A stretch of 64,000 nucleotides of DNA from Burkholderiaceae bacterium (lineage in GTDB: Bacteria > Pseudomonadota > Gammaproteobacteria > Burkholderiales > Rhodocyclaceae): positions 18,910 through 82,909 of the forward strand of contig JAIPCT010000002.1 in NCBI GenBank assembly GCA_021738065.1. Direction: 5' to 3'. Positions 9,658-17,148 of this stretch are shown here, in pieces. The notes under the pieces are model-generated. The model did no database searches. It was not told where the DNA came from and saw nothing but the letters and a program-made list of their open reading frames with translations. The position numbers and the translations under genes are program-made. The stretch's first letter is position 1. Every line of letters begins with the position of its first letter.

Positions 9658-12600
9658 TTGTACGAAAACAGCATGGGAGCGCAACTGAGCAGCAGAAGCA
9701 GGCCATGGCTAGGTCGCGCCATCTGCCTGTTTCTGCTGCTCGCTGCGCCGGCGGCGTCCTGCGCCGACAGCGCGCCTGCAGATCAGCCGGCGGCCGTCAA
9801 AAACAGTTTGACGGTGGTGACGGACGACAACTACCCACCCTATGTGTTTCGTGATTCGAGCGGTGTCCTGCATGGATACCTGATCGACCTCTGGCAGCTA
9901 TGGGAAACCAAGACCGGGGTTGGCGTCGATCTGGTCGCCACCGACTGGAAAATAGTGCAGCAGCGCATGGCGTCCGGTCAAGCCAAGGTCATCGACACCA
10001 TCTTCCGCACGGCAGAGCGCGAGCGAACGCTCGACTTCACGTCACCCTACGCGCAGATTCATGTTTCCATTTACAGCCACACCGGGATCGGCGGCATTAC
10101 CGATGCCGCCACGCTGCAGGGCTTTTCCGTTGGCGTCAAGGCAGGCGACGCCTGCATCGACGCGCTGGGGAAATCCGGCATCGAGACCGTGCGGGAGTAT
10201 CCCAGCTATGAGGCATTGATACAGGCGGCGATTGGCGGACAAGTCAAGGTGTTCTGCCTCGACGAGCCTCCGGCCAACTATTTGCTCTATCGCAACCAGG
10301 CCGAGGGCGACTTCAACCAGGCATTCAGGCTCTATACCGGCGAGTTTCACCGTGCCGTGCAGAAAGGCGATACAGAAACCATGGCCCTGCTGAATCGCGG
10401 CTTCTCTGCCATCACGACGGCGGAACAGCAGGCCCTCAAGGAGAAATGGTTCGGTACCAGCCTGGCACGATCTCCCTACGCCCGCTATCTGGGCTATGCC
10501 CTGTTGGCCACCGTGCTGGCCGGATTTCTGCTGGCGCTGTGGGGCATCACCTTGCGGCGCAAGGTACGACAGCGCACCGCGGAACTGGCGGCGGAACATG
10601 CGCGACTGAGGGTATTGCTGGAAACCATCCCCGATCTGGTCTGGTTGAAGGATCTGGACGGCGTCTATCTGCTGTGCAATCCGATGGTGGAACGAGTCTA
10701 CGGCCTGAAAGAAGAGCATATTGTCGGCAAGACAGATTACGACCTGGTGGACAAACAACAGGCAGACAGGTATCGCGAGCATGATCGCAAAGCCCTCGCG
10801 TCGATCAAACCCGTTAGCCATGAAGTCTGGATCCGCTTTGCCGACAATGGCCAGCGGGTTCTGGTGGAGACCACCAAGACGCCGCTGCGCGACGCCCAGG
10901 GCAAGCCGGTCGGCGTACTGGGCATTGCCCGCGACATCACCCAGCGTGCACAGGCCGAACAGGCGGTGCGCGAAAGCGAAAGCCTGCTGCGCTCGTTCTA
11001 CGAACTGGGCCTGGTCGGCCTGGCCATCACCTCGCCGGACAAGGGCTGGATTCGCGTAAACGACTATCTGTGCAAGCTGCTGGAATATTCCGAACAGCAG
11101 CTGCACCAGATGTCGTGGGCCCAGCTGACCTATCCGGCCGATCTGCCCGCCGACGAAGCTCAATTCAAGCGCCTGCTTGCCAATGAAATAGATGGCTACG
11201 CCATGGACAAGCGCTTCATCACCCGCAGCGGAAAAATTGTCCCGATACGCCTGGTGGTGCGCTGCACCCGAAAATCCGACGGATCGGTCAACTATGTCAC
11301 GGCAATGGTGGAGGATGTCACCGAACGCAAGCAGGCAGAAGCCGCCCTGCGCTCCAGCGAGGAACGCTATCGCATTGCTTTTCGTACCAGCCGGGATGCA
11401 ATCAACATCAACCGCGTAGCCGACGGCTGTTATCTGGACGTCAATGAAGGCTTTGAGCGAATCACCGGCTGGAGCCGCGAGGAGGCCATCAATCACAGCT
11501 CCCTGAAACTGAGTATCTGGGCCGACCCAGCGGATCGGCAACGCATGATTGACGCAATCAAACGCGATGGGTTCTGCGAGAACCAGCAATTTCGCTTTCG
11601 ACGCAAAGATGGGAGCGAACTGGTTGGCCTGATGTCGGTACACAGGCTTCCCATCGATGGCACTGAATGCATTCTGTCCGTCACCCGCGACATTACCGAC
11701 CGGATCCGCATCGAGGATGAGCTGCGCCAAAAAGAACGCTACCAGCGTGCACTGCTGGATAATTTCCCCTTCGCCGTCTGGCTCAAGGACACCAAGAGCC
11801 GCTTCCTCTCGGTCAACAAGACTTTTGGTCGACTATTCGGCGGACACAGCCCGGACGAGCTGACCGGGAAGACTGACTTCGACATCGTTCCATGGAATAT
11901 TGCTGAACGCCATCAGATTGAAGACCGCGCGGTGCAGGTCTCAAGGCAGAACACAAGCGTCGAAGAAGTCATCAAGACCGCAGACGGGGCCCAGTGGTTT
12001 GAAACCTACAAAGCGCCGGTGATCGACGAAAGCGGAGAACTGCTCGGCACGGTAGGCTTCTCGCGCGATATCAGCGCGCGAAAATCGGCAGAGGAAGAAA
12101 TCCGGCGACTGGCGTTTTACGACTCATTGACACTTCTGCCCAACCGGCGCCTGCTGCTTGACCGACTGCAGCAAGCACTGGCGTCGAGTGCCCGCAGCGG
12201 CAAGGAGCTTGCGGTATTGTTCATCGACCTCGACAACTTCAAGACCCTCAACGATACCCTCGGCCACGACATCGGTGACCTTCTGCTGCAGCGGGTCGCT
12301 GAACGTCTTGGAACCAGCGTGCGGGAAGGTGACACGGTTGCGCGCCTGGGTGGTGACGAATTTGTCGTCGTCCTCGAAGATCTGAGCGACTCCGTTTATG
12401 AAGCCGCAACCCAGGCCGAACTGGTCGGCGAGAAAATTCTCGCATCCCTGAATCAGCCCTACGAACTCAACGGACATCGTTGTTTAAGTTCGCCCAGCAT
12501 CGGCATTGCCTTGCTCACAGAAGAGCAAACCACCATCGACGACCTGATGAAGCGGGCCGACGTCGCCATGTACCAGGCCAAGGATGCGGGGCGCAACACA

Positions 12601-13419
12601 CTGCGCTTCTTCGATCCGGATATGCAGATCGTGGTTGAGAATCGGGTCAAGCTTGAAGGCGAGCTGAGAAAAGGGCTTGAAAGCGCCCAACTGATACTCC
12701 ACTATCAACCCCAGATCGACGGCATCGGTACGGTAACCGGTGCCGAAGCGCTGGTGCGCTGGCAGCACCCTCAACGCGGCCTGGTTTCCCCGGCTGAATT
12801 CATACCGCTCGCCGAGGAAACCGGATTGATTCTCCCTCTGGGCCGCTGGGTACTGACCACTGCCTGCGAGCAGCTGGTCGAATGGGCAGCTCAGCCTGAA
12901 CTGGCGAGGCTCACGCTGGCAGTCAATGTCAGCGCGCGTCAATTCCGCCAAGCGGACTTTGTGGCGCAGGTGTCGGCCATTCTGAATGACTCCGGCGCCA
13001 ACCCGAGAAAACTCAAGCTGGAACTCACGGAAAGCCTGCTGCTGGAAAACGTGGAAAACACCATCGCCACGATGAATGCGCTGAAAGCGATCGGCGTCAG
13101 TTTCTCGCTGGACGACTTTGGCACCGGGTACTCGTCGCTGTCCTACCTGAAGCGCCTGCCGCTCGACCAGCTGAAAATCGATCAATCCTTCATCCGCGAC
13201 GTGCTGACCGACCCCAACGACGCCGCCATCGCCCGCACCATTGTCGCCTTGGCCCAAAGCCTGGCGCTTTCGGTGATTGCCGAGGGCGTTGAAACCGAGG
13301 CGCAGCGGGAGTTTCTCGCCAATTCCGGCTGCCATGACTGCCAGGGCTATTTGTTCAGTCGTCCGCTACCGGCGGAAGAATTCCGAAAGTTTGTCGCCCG
13401 CTCGAAACCGCCGGCGTGA
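9658..13419 (+). CDS. Periplasmic-sensor, four-PAS, GGDEF and EAL cyclic-di-GMP signalling protein
   Basis: A membrane hybrid that could both make and degrade cyclic di-GMP. From the chosen start: signal/anchor helix about 15-35, SBP_bac_3 ligand-binding domain about 50-270 (LTVVTDDNYPPYVFRDSSG), membrane helix about 279-301, four PAS/PAC repeats about 315-815 (each ending in a VxDITxR-like stretch), GGDEF domain with intact GGDEF near 897 and an inhibitory RxxD (REGD) five residues before it, then EAL domain with AEALVRWQHP near 1029 and DDFGTGYSS near 1151. Both catalytic signatures look complete. Start: TTG at 9658 has GGAGG four bases upstream; ATG at 9643 and 9673 are alternatives. The sensor half suggests an amino-acid-like periplasmic ligand. 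Ends one base from the convergent radical SAM gene. Confidence 0.93.
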   Translation: MYENSMGAQLSSRSRPWLGRAICLFLLLAAPAASCADSAPADQPAAVKNSLTVVTDDNYPPYVFRDSSGVLHGYLIDLWQLWETKTGVGVDLVATDWKIVQQRMASGQAKVIDTIFRTAERERTLDFTSPYAQIHVSIYSHTGIGGITDAATLQGFSVGVKAGDACIDALGKSGIETVREYPSYEALIQAAIGGQVKVFCLDEPPANYLLYRNQAEGDFNQAFRLYTGEFHRAVQKGDTETMALLNRGFSAITTAEQQALKEKWFGTSLARSPYARYLGYALLATVLAGFLLALWGITLRRKVRQRTAELAAEHARLRVLLETIPDLVWLKDLDGVYLLCNPMVERVYGLKEEHIVGKTDYDLVDKQQADRYREHDRKALASIKPVSHEVWIRFADNGQRVLVETTKTPLRDAQGKPVGVLGIARDITQRAQAEQAVRESESLLRSFYELGLVGLAITSPDKGWIRVNDYLCKLLEYSEQQLHQMSWAQLTYPADLPADEAQFKRLLANEIDGYAMDKRFITRSGKIVPIRLVVRCTRKSDGSVNYVTAMVEDVTERKQAEAALRSSEERYRIAFRTSRDAININRVADGCYLDVNEGFERITGWSREEAINHSSLKLSIWADPADRQRMIDAIKRDGFCENQQFRFRRKDGSELVGLMSVHRLPIDGTECILSVTRDITDRIRIEDELRQKERYQRALLDNFPFAVWLKDTKSRFLSVNKTFGRLFGGHSPDELTGKTDFDIVPWNIAERHQIEDRAVQVSRQNTSVEEVIKTADGAQWFETYKAPVIDESGELLGTVGFSRDISARKSAEEEIRRLAFYDSLTLLPNRRLLLDRLQQALASSARSGKELAVLFIDLDNFKTLNDTLGHDIGDLLLQRVAERLGTSVREGDTVARLGGDEFVVVLEDLSDSVYEAATQAELVGEKILASLNQPYELNGHRCLSSPSIGIALLTEEQTTIDDLMKRADVAMYQAKDAGRNTLRFFDPDMQIVVENRVKLEGELRKGLESAQLILHYQPQIDGIGTVTGAEALVRWQHPQRGLVSPAEFIPLAEETGLILPLGRWVLTTACEQLVEWAAQPELARLTLAVNVSARQFRQADFVAQVSAILNDSGANPRKLKLELTESLLLENVENTIATMNALKAIGVSFSLDDFGTGYSSLSYLKRLPLDQLKIDQSFIRDVLTDPNDAAIARTIVALAQSLALSVIAEGVETEAQREFLANSGCHDCQGYLFSRPLPAEEFRKFVARSKPPA

Positions 13420-13420
13420 A

Positions 13421-15322
13421 TCAGCGCAGGGCGCGGGTGATGAACTGACGCGCGACCGTGGTACGCGGCACGCGGCCGGAAAACCAGCTGCGCACGTCTT
13501 CCTCCAGACCCAATCCGTGCATGTAGTTGTAGAGCGCCTTGTTCAGGGCGGTGCCAAGGGCAGCATGGTCGACGCCGCTCGGATCGATGAAGCCGACGTC
13601 GTTCCTGGCAAAGGAGACTGCCGGCAGTGGTTTCAGTTTCACGCCGAAATGCGCTGGATCGCGCCCGACCGGCGAATGCACCGTGCAGGCAAAGCGATGG
13701 AAGAAGCCGGACTGGATGCAACCGGCGGCAAACAGTTGCCGCACATATTCGAGCGCGTCGACCGTGTCCTGCAGCGTCTGCGTCGGGAAGCCATACATCA
13801 GATAGGCATGCACCAGAATGCCGGCATCGGTGAAGGCGCGGGTCACGCGCGCCACCTGCTCGACCGAGACGCCCTTTTGCATCAGCTTGAGCAAGCGATC
13901 GGAGGCGACTTCCAGCCCGCCGGAAACGGCGATGCAGCCGCTGTCGGCAAGCTCTGCGCAGAGTTGCGGCGTGAAGGATTTCTCGAAACGGATATTGCCC
14001 CACCACGAAATCGCCCGCTGGCGCTTGTGCAACTCTTCGGCCAGCGCCTTCAGCGACTTCGGCGGCGCGGCTTCGTCGACAAAATGAAAACCGGTCTGCC
14101 CGGTTTCCGCGATGATGCTTTCGATGCGATCGACCAGCGTCACCGCAGCGACGGTGTCGTAACGCGAGATGTAGTCGAGCGAGACGTCGCAAAAACTGCA
14201 CTTCTTCCAGTAACAGCCGTGCGCCACGGTCAGCTTGTTCCAGCGCCCGTCGGACCACAGGCGGTGCATGGGATTGAGCATGTCGAGCACGGACAGATAG
14301 CGGTCCAGCGGCAGTCCGTCCCAGGTCGGCGTGCCGACATCGGCGAAGGCGATGTCGGCTTCGCCGGCATCGATGTAGCGCACCGCAACGGGTTGCGCGG
14401 TTCGCACATAGGTGCGTACCAGCCTGTCCTGCGCGCGTTTGCCGTCCAGATGTTCGAGCAAGGCCAGCAGCGGCCGTTCGCCATCGTCCAGGGTGAGGTA
14501 ATCGAAATAGTCGAACACCCGCGGCTCGGTGAGCTCGCGCAATTCGGTATTGACGAAGCCGCCGCCGAGGACGGTAACAATCGCCGGATCGTGCAACTTG
14601 ATCGCCTGCGCGATGCGAAACGCGCCATACACGTTGCCGGGAAACGGTGCCGAGACCAGCACCAGACCGGGTCTGTGACGCTCCAACGCAGCAATCGTCA
14701 ACTCGCGCAAGCTGCTATCGACGAGATTGAGCGGCGCCGCCAGCGCCTCGGCCAGCGGTTCGAAACTGGCCTGGCTTTGCGCCAGCGATTCGGCGTAGCG
14801 AACGAACTCGAAACGCGAATCGACCGCCTCGCGCAACACGTCGGCAACGTCGTTGAGGTAGAGCGTGGCGAAGTGCCGCGCGCGATCCTGCACGCCCAAA
14901 GCGCCGAATGCCCAGGCCAGCGGATCGCCGCCATCCGGATCGACATAGGCGGCCAGCGGTTCGAAACGCGAGCCTTCGGGCAGAAAGTTGCGCCCGCCGA
15001 TGCGATGGCCGATCGAGGGATCGCGCCCTTGCAGAAACGCCACTGCGGAATCTATCGTGGCGAGATAACGGTCGAATTCCCGATCAAAAGCCTGCACCCT
15101 CGGGCTGCGCTGTTTCTGTGGCAGGGCTTTGATGCACTCGCGAATCGCCCGCAATCCGTCACGCGAGAACAGGCGCAGAACCAGCGCCAGCGCCAGATCC
15201 TCCTGTGCGGCGTCAAACCCGCGCGAGCGCAGGAAACCCGTCAGGTAAGCGGTCGACGGATAGGGCGTATTGAGTTGCGTCATCGGCGGGATGACGGACA
15301 GGATGCGTCTGGGATTCATCAT
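13421..15322 (-). CDS. B12-binding-domain radical SAM protein with CX4CX2C cluster motif
   Basis: A 633-residue protein of the cobalamin-binding-domain radical SAM class. The region around 230-330 (HRPGLVLVSAPFPGNVYGAFRIAQAI, TVLGGGFVNTEL) resembles the B12-binding Rossmann fold but has no DxHxxG. The radical SAM barrel starts near residue 360 with HGCYWKKCSFCDVS, whose three cysteines are spaced CX4CX2C, not the usual CX3CX2C. Further signatures are GFHFVDEAAPP and SGGLEVASDRLLKLMQKG. Substrate unknown; it does not resemble a named maturase or tRNA enzyme. The start MMNPRRILSV is chosen because the longer ORF runs into the SRAP gene, whose stop lies 4 bases upstream, so the two are probably one transcript. 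Confidence 0.85.
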   Translation of the reverse strand: MMNPRRILSVIPPMTQLNTPYPSTAYLTGFLRSRGFDAAQEDLALALVLRLFSRDGLRAIRECIKALPQKQRSPRVQAFDREFDRYLATIDSAVAFLQGRDPSIGHRIGGRNFLPEGSRFEPLAAYVDPDGGDPLAWAFGALGVQDRARHFATLYLNDVADVLREAVDSRFEFVRYAESLAQSQASFEPLAEALAAPLNLVDSSLRELTIAALERHRPGLVLVSAPFPGNVYGAFRIAQAIKLHDPAIVTVLGGGFVNTELRELTEPRVFDYFDYLTLDDGERPLLALLEHLDGKRAQDRLVRTYVRTAQPVAVRYIDAGEADIAFADVGTPTWDGLPLDRYLSVLDMLNPMHRLWSDGRWNKLTVAHGCYWKKCSFCDVSLDYISRYDTVAAVTLVDRIESIIAETGQTGFHFVDEAAPPKSLKALAEELHKRQRAISWWGNIRFEKSFTPQLCAELADSGCIAVSGGLEVASDRLLKLMQKGVSVEQVARVTRAFTDAGILVHAYLMYGFPTQTLQDTVDALEYVRQLFAAGCIQSGFFHRFACTVHSPVGRDPAHFGVKLKPLPAVSFARNDVGFIDPSGVDHAALGTALNKALYNYMHGLGLEEDVRSWFSGRVPRTTVARQFITRALR

Positions 15323-15326
15323 TGCC

Positions 15327-16007
15327 TCATGCCACCTCAAGCAATTCCGGCCCCTCATTTCTGGCATTGCTGACACGACTGCTGACCGGGTAGGCACGCA
15401 TTGCGTCGTCCGCTGCCGGTACCAGCCACGCTCTCAGCGCTTCGCTGTCGCGCATTGCCGGATCCAGCCAGGCATCGAAATGCTGCCGTGGCAGCAACAC
15501 CGGCATACGCTCATGAATCGGCGCCATCACTGCATTGGGCGTCGTGGTGATGACGCAGGCTGTGACAACGTCCTGCCCCTCGGGAGACGTCCACACTGCG
15601 AGGAGGCCGGCAAACGCGAAGAAGTCTTCATCGTTGGCAGGGCGGACGAACCAGGGCTGTTTGCGCGCTTTGCCTTCCGCGCTGACCGCTTGCCATTCGT
15701 AGAAGCCGTTGGCGGGAATCAGGCAGCGGTGACGCTCGAAACTAGCCTTGAAGGAGGGTTTTTCGGCAACCGTTTCGGCCCGCGCGTTGTTCAGCTTCTG
15801 GCTGATGGCGGCGTTCTTCGCCCAGCGCGGAATCAGCCCCCACTTAACCATCTGGCCGACGCGACCGATCCCGGTCCGATCACGCACGACCAGAATCGCG
15901 CTTTGCGGCGCAATGTTGTAGCGCGCCTCCCAGTCGGCACACGTCTGCAGATCGAAGTATTCCGTGAGTCGTGAAAGGGGGCCGTAGAGAGCGTAGCGTC
16001 CGCACAT
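15327..16007 (-). CDS. SRAP-family (YedK/HMCES-like) abasic-site processing protein
   Basis: 226 residues. The protein begins MCGRYALYG, so Cys2 becomes the N-terminal nucleophile that crosslinks to abasic sites in single-stranded DNA. Other family marks: WGLIPRWAKN, LNNARAETVAEKPSF, the ANGFYEW motif with the conserved Glu, and the conserved His in IHERMPVLL. Length matches YedK (about 222). The start is fixed by the need for Met-Cys; the track ORF extends 132 bases too far. Acts in the cytoplasm to shield abasic sites during replication. Upstream of and probably co-transcribed with the radical SAM gene, though no functional link between the two is known. Confidence 0.95.
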   Translation of the reverse strand: MCGRYALYGPLSRLTEYFDLQTCADWEARYNIAPQSAILVVRDRTGIGRVGQMVKWGLIPRWAKNAAISQKLNNARAETVAEKPSFKASFERHRCLIPANGFYEWQAVSAEGKARKQPWFVRPANDEDFFAFAGLLAVWTSPEGQDVVTACVITTTPNAVMAPIHERMPVLLPRQHFDAWLDPAMRDSEALRAWLVPAADDAMRAYPVSSRVSNARNEGPELLEVA

Positions 16008-16091
16008 GAGCGATGAATTCCGATTGAAGACGGAAGGGTAACCGATTCGCTGCGGCATCACCCTTCCCTCGGCTGCGTGGCGTAATCCCAG

Positions 16092-16117
16092 AAAGTCGGC
16101 GATGGTGGCACGGCTCC
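16092..16117 (+). repeat. Dispersed 26-base motif, copy 2 (intergenic)
   Basis: AAAGTCGGCG, ATGGTG, GC, ACGGCTCC. Outside any gene. Matches copy 1 at 19 of its first 20 bases. It is preceded by GTGGCGTAATCCCAG, which is repeated in similar form before copy 3, so the local repeat unit is longer than 26 bases. Confidence 0.65.
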
Positions 16118-16145
16118 AATTGCCGCGGCGGTGGCGCAATCGCGA

Positions 16146-16171
16146 AAAGTCGGCGATGGCGATACGGCGAT
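16146..16171 (+). repeat. Dispersed 26-base motif, copy 3 (intergenic)
   Basis: AAAGTCGGCG, ATGGCG, AT, ACGGCGAT: one base from the consensus, outside any gene, in direct repeat with copy 2. Flanked upstream by GTGGCGCAATCGCGA, similar to the flank of copy 2. Confidence 0.65.
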
Positions 16172-16428
16172 CCCATGTCCCAGCGCCTGAACGACGGCGC
16201 CATCATGACCTCAAATCGCACATCAACGGCAACGCAGCCCTGGCCGCCAAAGCCTCCCGACGCGTCAGCCGCGCCTTGTGGAGTCAAGACGCTCAGGATT
16301 GGCCTTCGACATATCGCCGGGCCGACTTGTACAATCGGCGACAAACAGGGACTCCGCTCACAACATGCTCGCCGGATCGAACATCGGCGGCGGCAGGTCA
16401 CAACACTCTGAATCCGGTATCAGCAACG

Positions 16429-16866
16429 ATGACCAACGACTACATTTTTTTTGACAGCGGGCTGTGCGATCGCTTCCTGCGCTTCGTGATCGAACAAGGT
16501 ATCCCGGGCGAGACGAGGGCGGACAACATGGACGGCTTCGTCGTCACCGTTCCCGGCAATCTGGCGGACGAGCTCGAGGAGGTCCTTGAACAAGAGTACG
16601 AGACGCTGATGGATGAGCAGCGCGATCTGGTGGACGCAGCGGAAAGCGCAACCACCCACAGCCTGATGGCCGTGGGCGCTCAATTGCCGGACGGGCGGGA
16701 AATCTCGGTACGCATTCCCGCCGCCTATGCGCGGCGGCTTTACGCGCAATTCAGCCTGGAAGAGATCCGCGAACTGGTATCCGCCATTGCCGCCGACGCG
16801 ATCAATCCTTCTGACGGACCGCTTTGCCGGAAATCCTTGTTATCCGGCGACAAGCAGAGGCTTTAA
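16429..16866 (+). CDS. Uncharacterised protein, 145 aa
   Basis: Starts MTNDYIFFDSGLCDRFLRFV. I do not recognise the family. It is soluble, acidic and mostly helical in appearance, with a Glu-rich stretch DELEEVLEQEYETLMDEQRD in the middle and a second conserved-looking block DGREISVRIPAAYARRLYAQFSLEEIRELVSAIA near the end. No signal peptide, membrane helix or metal motif. The start at 16429 is chosen because codons before it look non-coding, although no strong ribosome binding site is seen. It is transcribed toward glmS and ends 10 bases before the glmS-end repeat array. Confidence 0.75.
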   Translation: MTNDYIFFDSGLCDRFLRFVIEQGIPGETRADNMDGFVVTVPGNLADELEEVLEQEYETLMDEQRDLVDAAESATTHSLMAVGAQLPDGREISVRIPAAYARRLYAQFSLEEIRELVSAIAADAINPSDGPLCRKSLLSGDKQRL

Positions 16867-16875
16867 TTTTCTCCA

Positions 16876-17143
16876 CCGCCTCACTCCACCGTGACGCTCT
16901 TCGCCAGGTTGCGCGGTTTGTAGCTGCGGCCGCGCGCCGATGCGGCGGGCTCGCTTAACCGGCTGCGCCGCTTAGCCTTCGCTGCAAACCGCGGATCGCT
17001 GCTCTTCAACCGCCTCACTCAACCGTGACGCTTTTCGCCAAGTTGCGCGGTTTGTAGCTGCGGCCGCGCGCCGATGCGGCGGGCTCGCTTAACCGGCTGC
17101 GCCGGTTAGCCTTCGCTGCAAACCGCGGATCGCTGCTCTTCAA
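16876..17143. repeat. Two 134-base tandem units, each a copy of the glmS 3' end plus an 88-base palindromic element
   Basis: Unit 1 is 16876-17009 and unit 2 is 17010-17143; the first 46 bases of a third unit (17144-17189) are the real end of glmS. Each unit starts with the 46 bases that encode [12 protein letters not shown] and the stop, followed by 88 bases of element. The element is bounded by 13-base inverted repeats (CGCGGTTTGTAGC and GCTGCAAACCGCG, one mismatch), the left one shared with the glmS segment. It holds an inner hairpin TAACCGG-CTGCG-CCGGTTA (17090-17108 in unit 2). Units 1 and 2 differ at only four positions: three in the glmS-derived part, all synonymous in the glmS frame, and one in the inner hairpin stem. 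No ORF or transposase is present. The array lies between convergent genes and may also act as a terminator. Confidence 0.9.
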
Positions 17144-17148
17144 CCGCC

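Larger units (their letters stand above)
16008..16428. other. 421-base intergenic region between SRAP gene and the 16429 gene
   Basis: Holds no convincing gene. Near the SRAP start there is an inverted repeat, GGAAGGGT (16032-16039) with ACCCTTCC (16060-16067), separated by 20 bases, which could be an operator. Two copies of the dispersed 26-base motif follow at 16092 and 16146, in direct orientation 54 bases apart. A possible -10 TACAAT at 16330-16335, with TTCGAC 19 bases upstream, may serve the gene at 16429. The ORF track continues a frame through here, but its codons look random. Confidence 0.5.

Noticed and set aside
10042-11730. 562-residue minus-strand ORF opposite the GGDEF/EAL gene
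   Set aside because: Antisense shadow within the PAS region, with no domain signatures.
13277-15373. 698-residue plus-strand ORF opposite the radical SAM gene
   Set aside because: Antisense shadow: the minus strand has clear radical SAM motifs and this frame has none.
16102-16428. N-terminal extension of the 16429 gene in the ORF track
   Set aside because: The extension runs through the dispersed-motif pair and has erratic composition; the text becomes protein-like only from MTNDYIFF.
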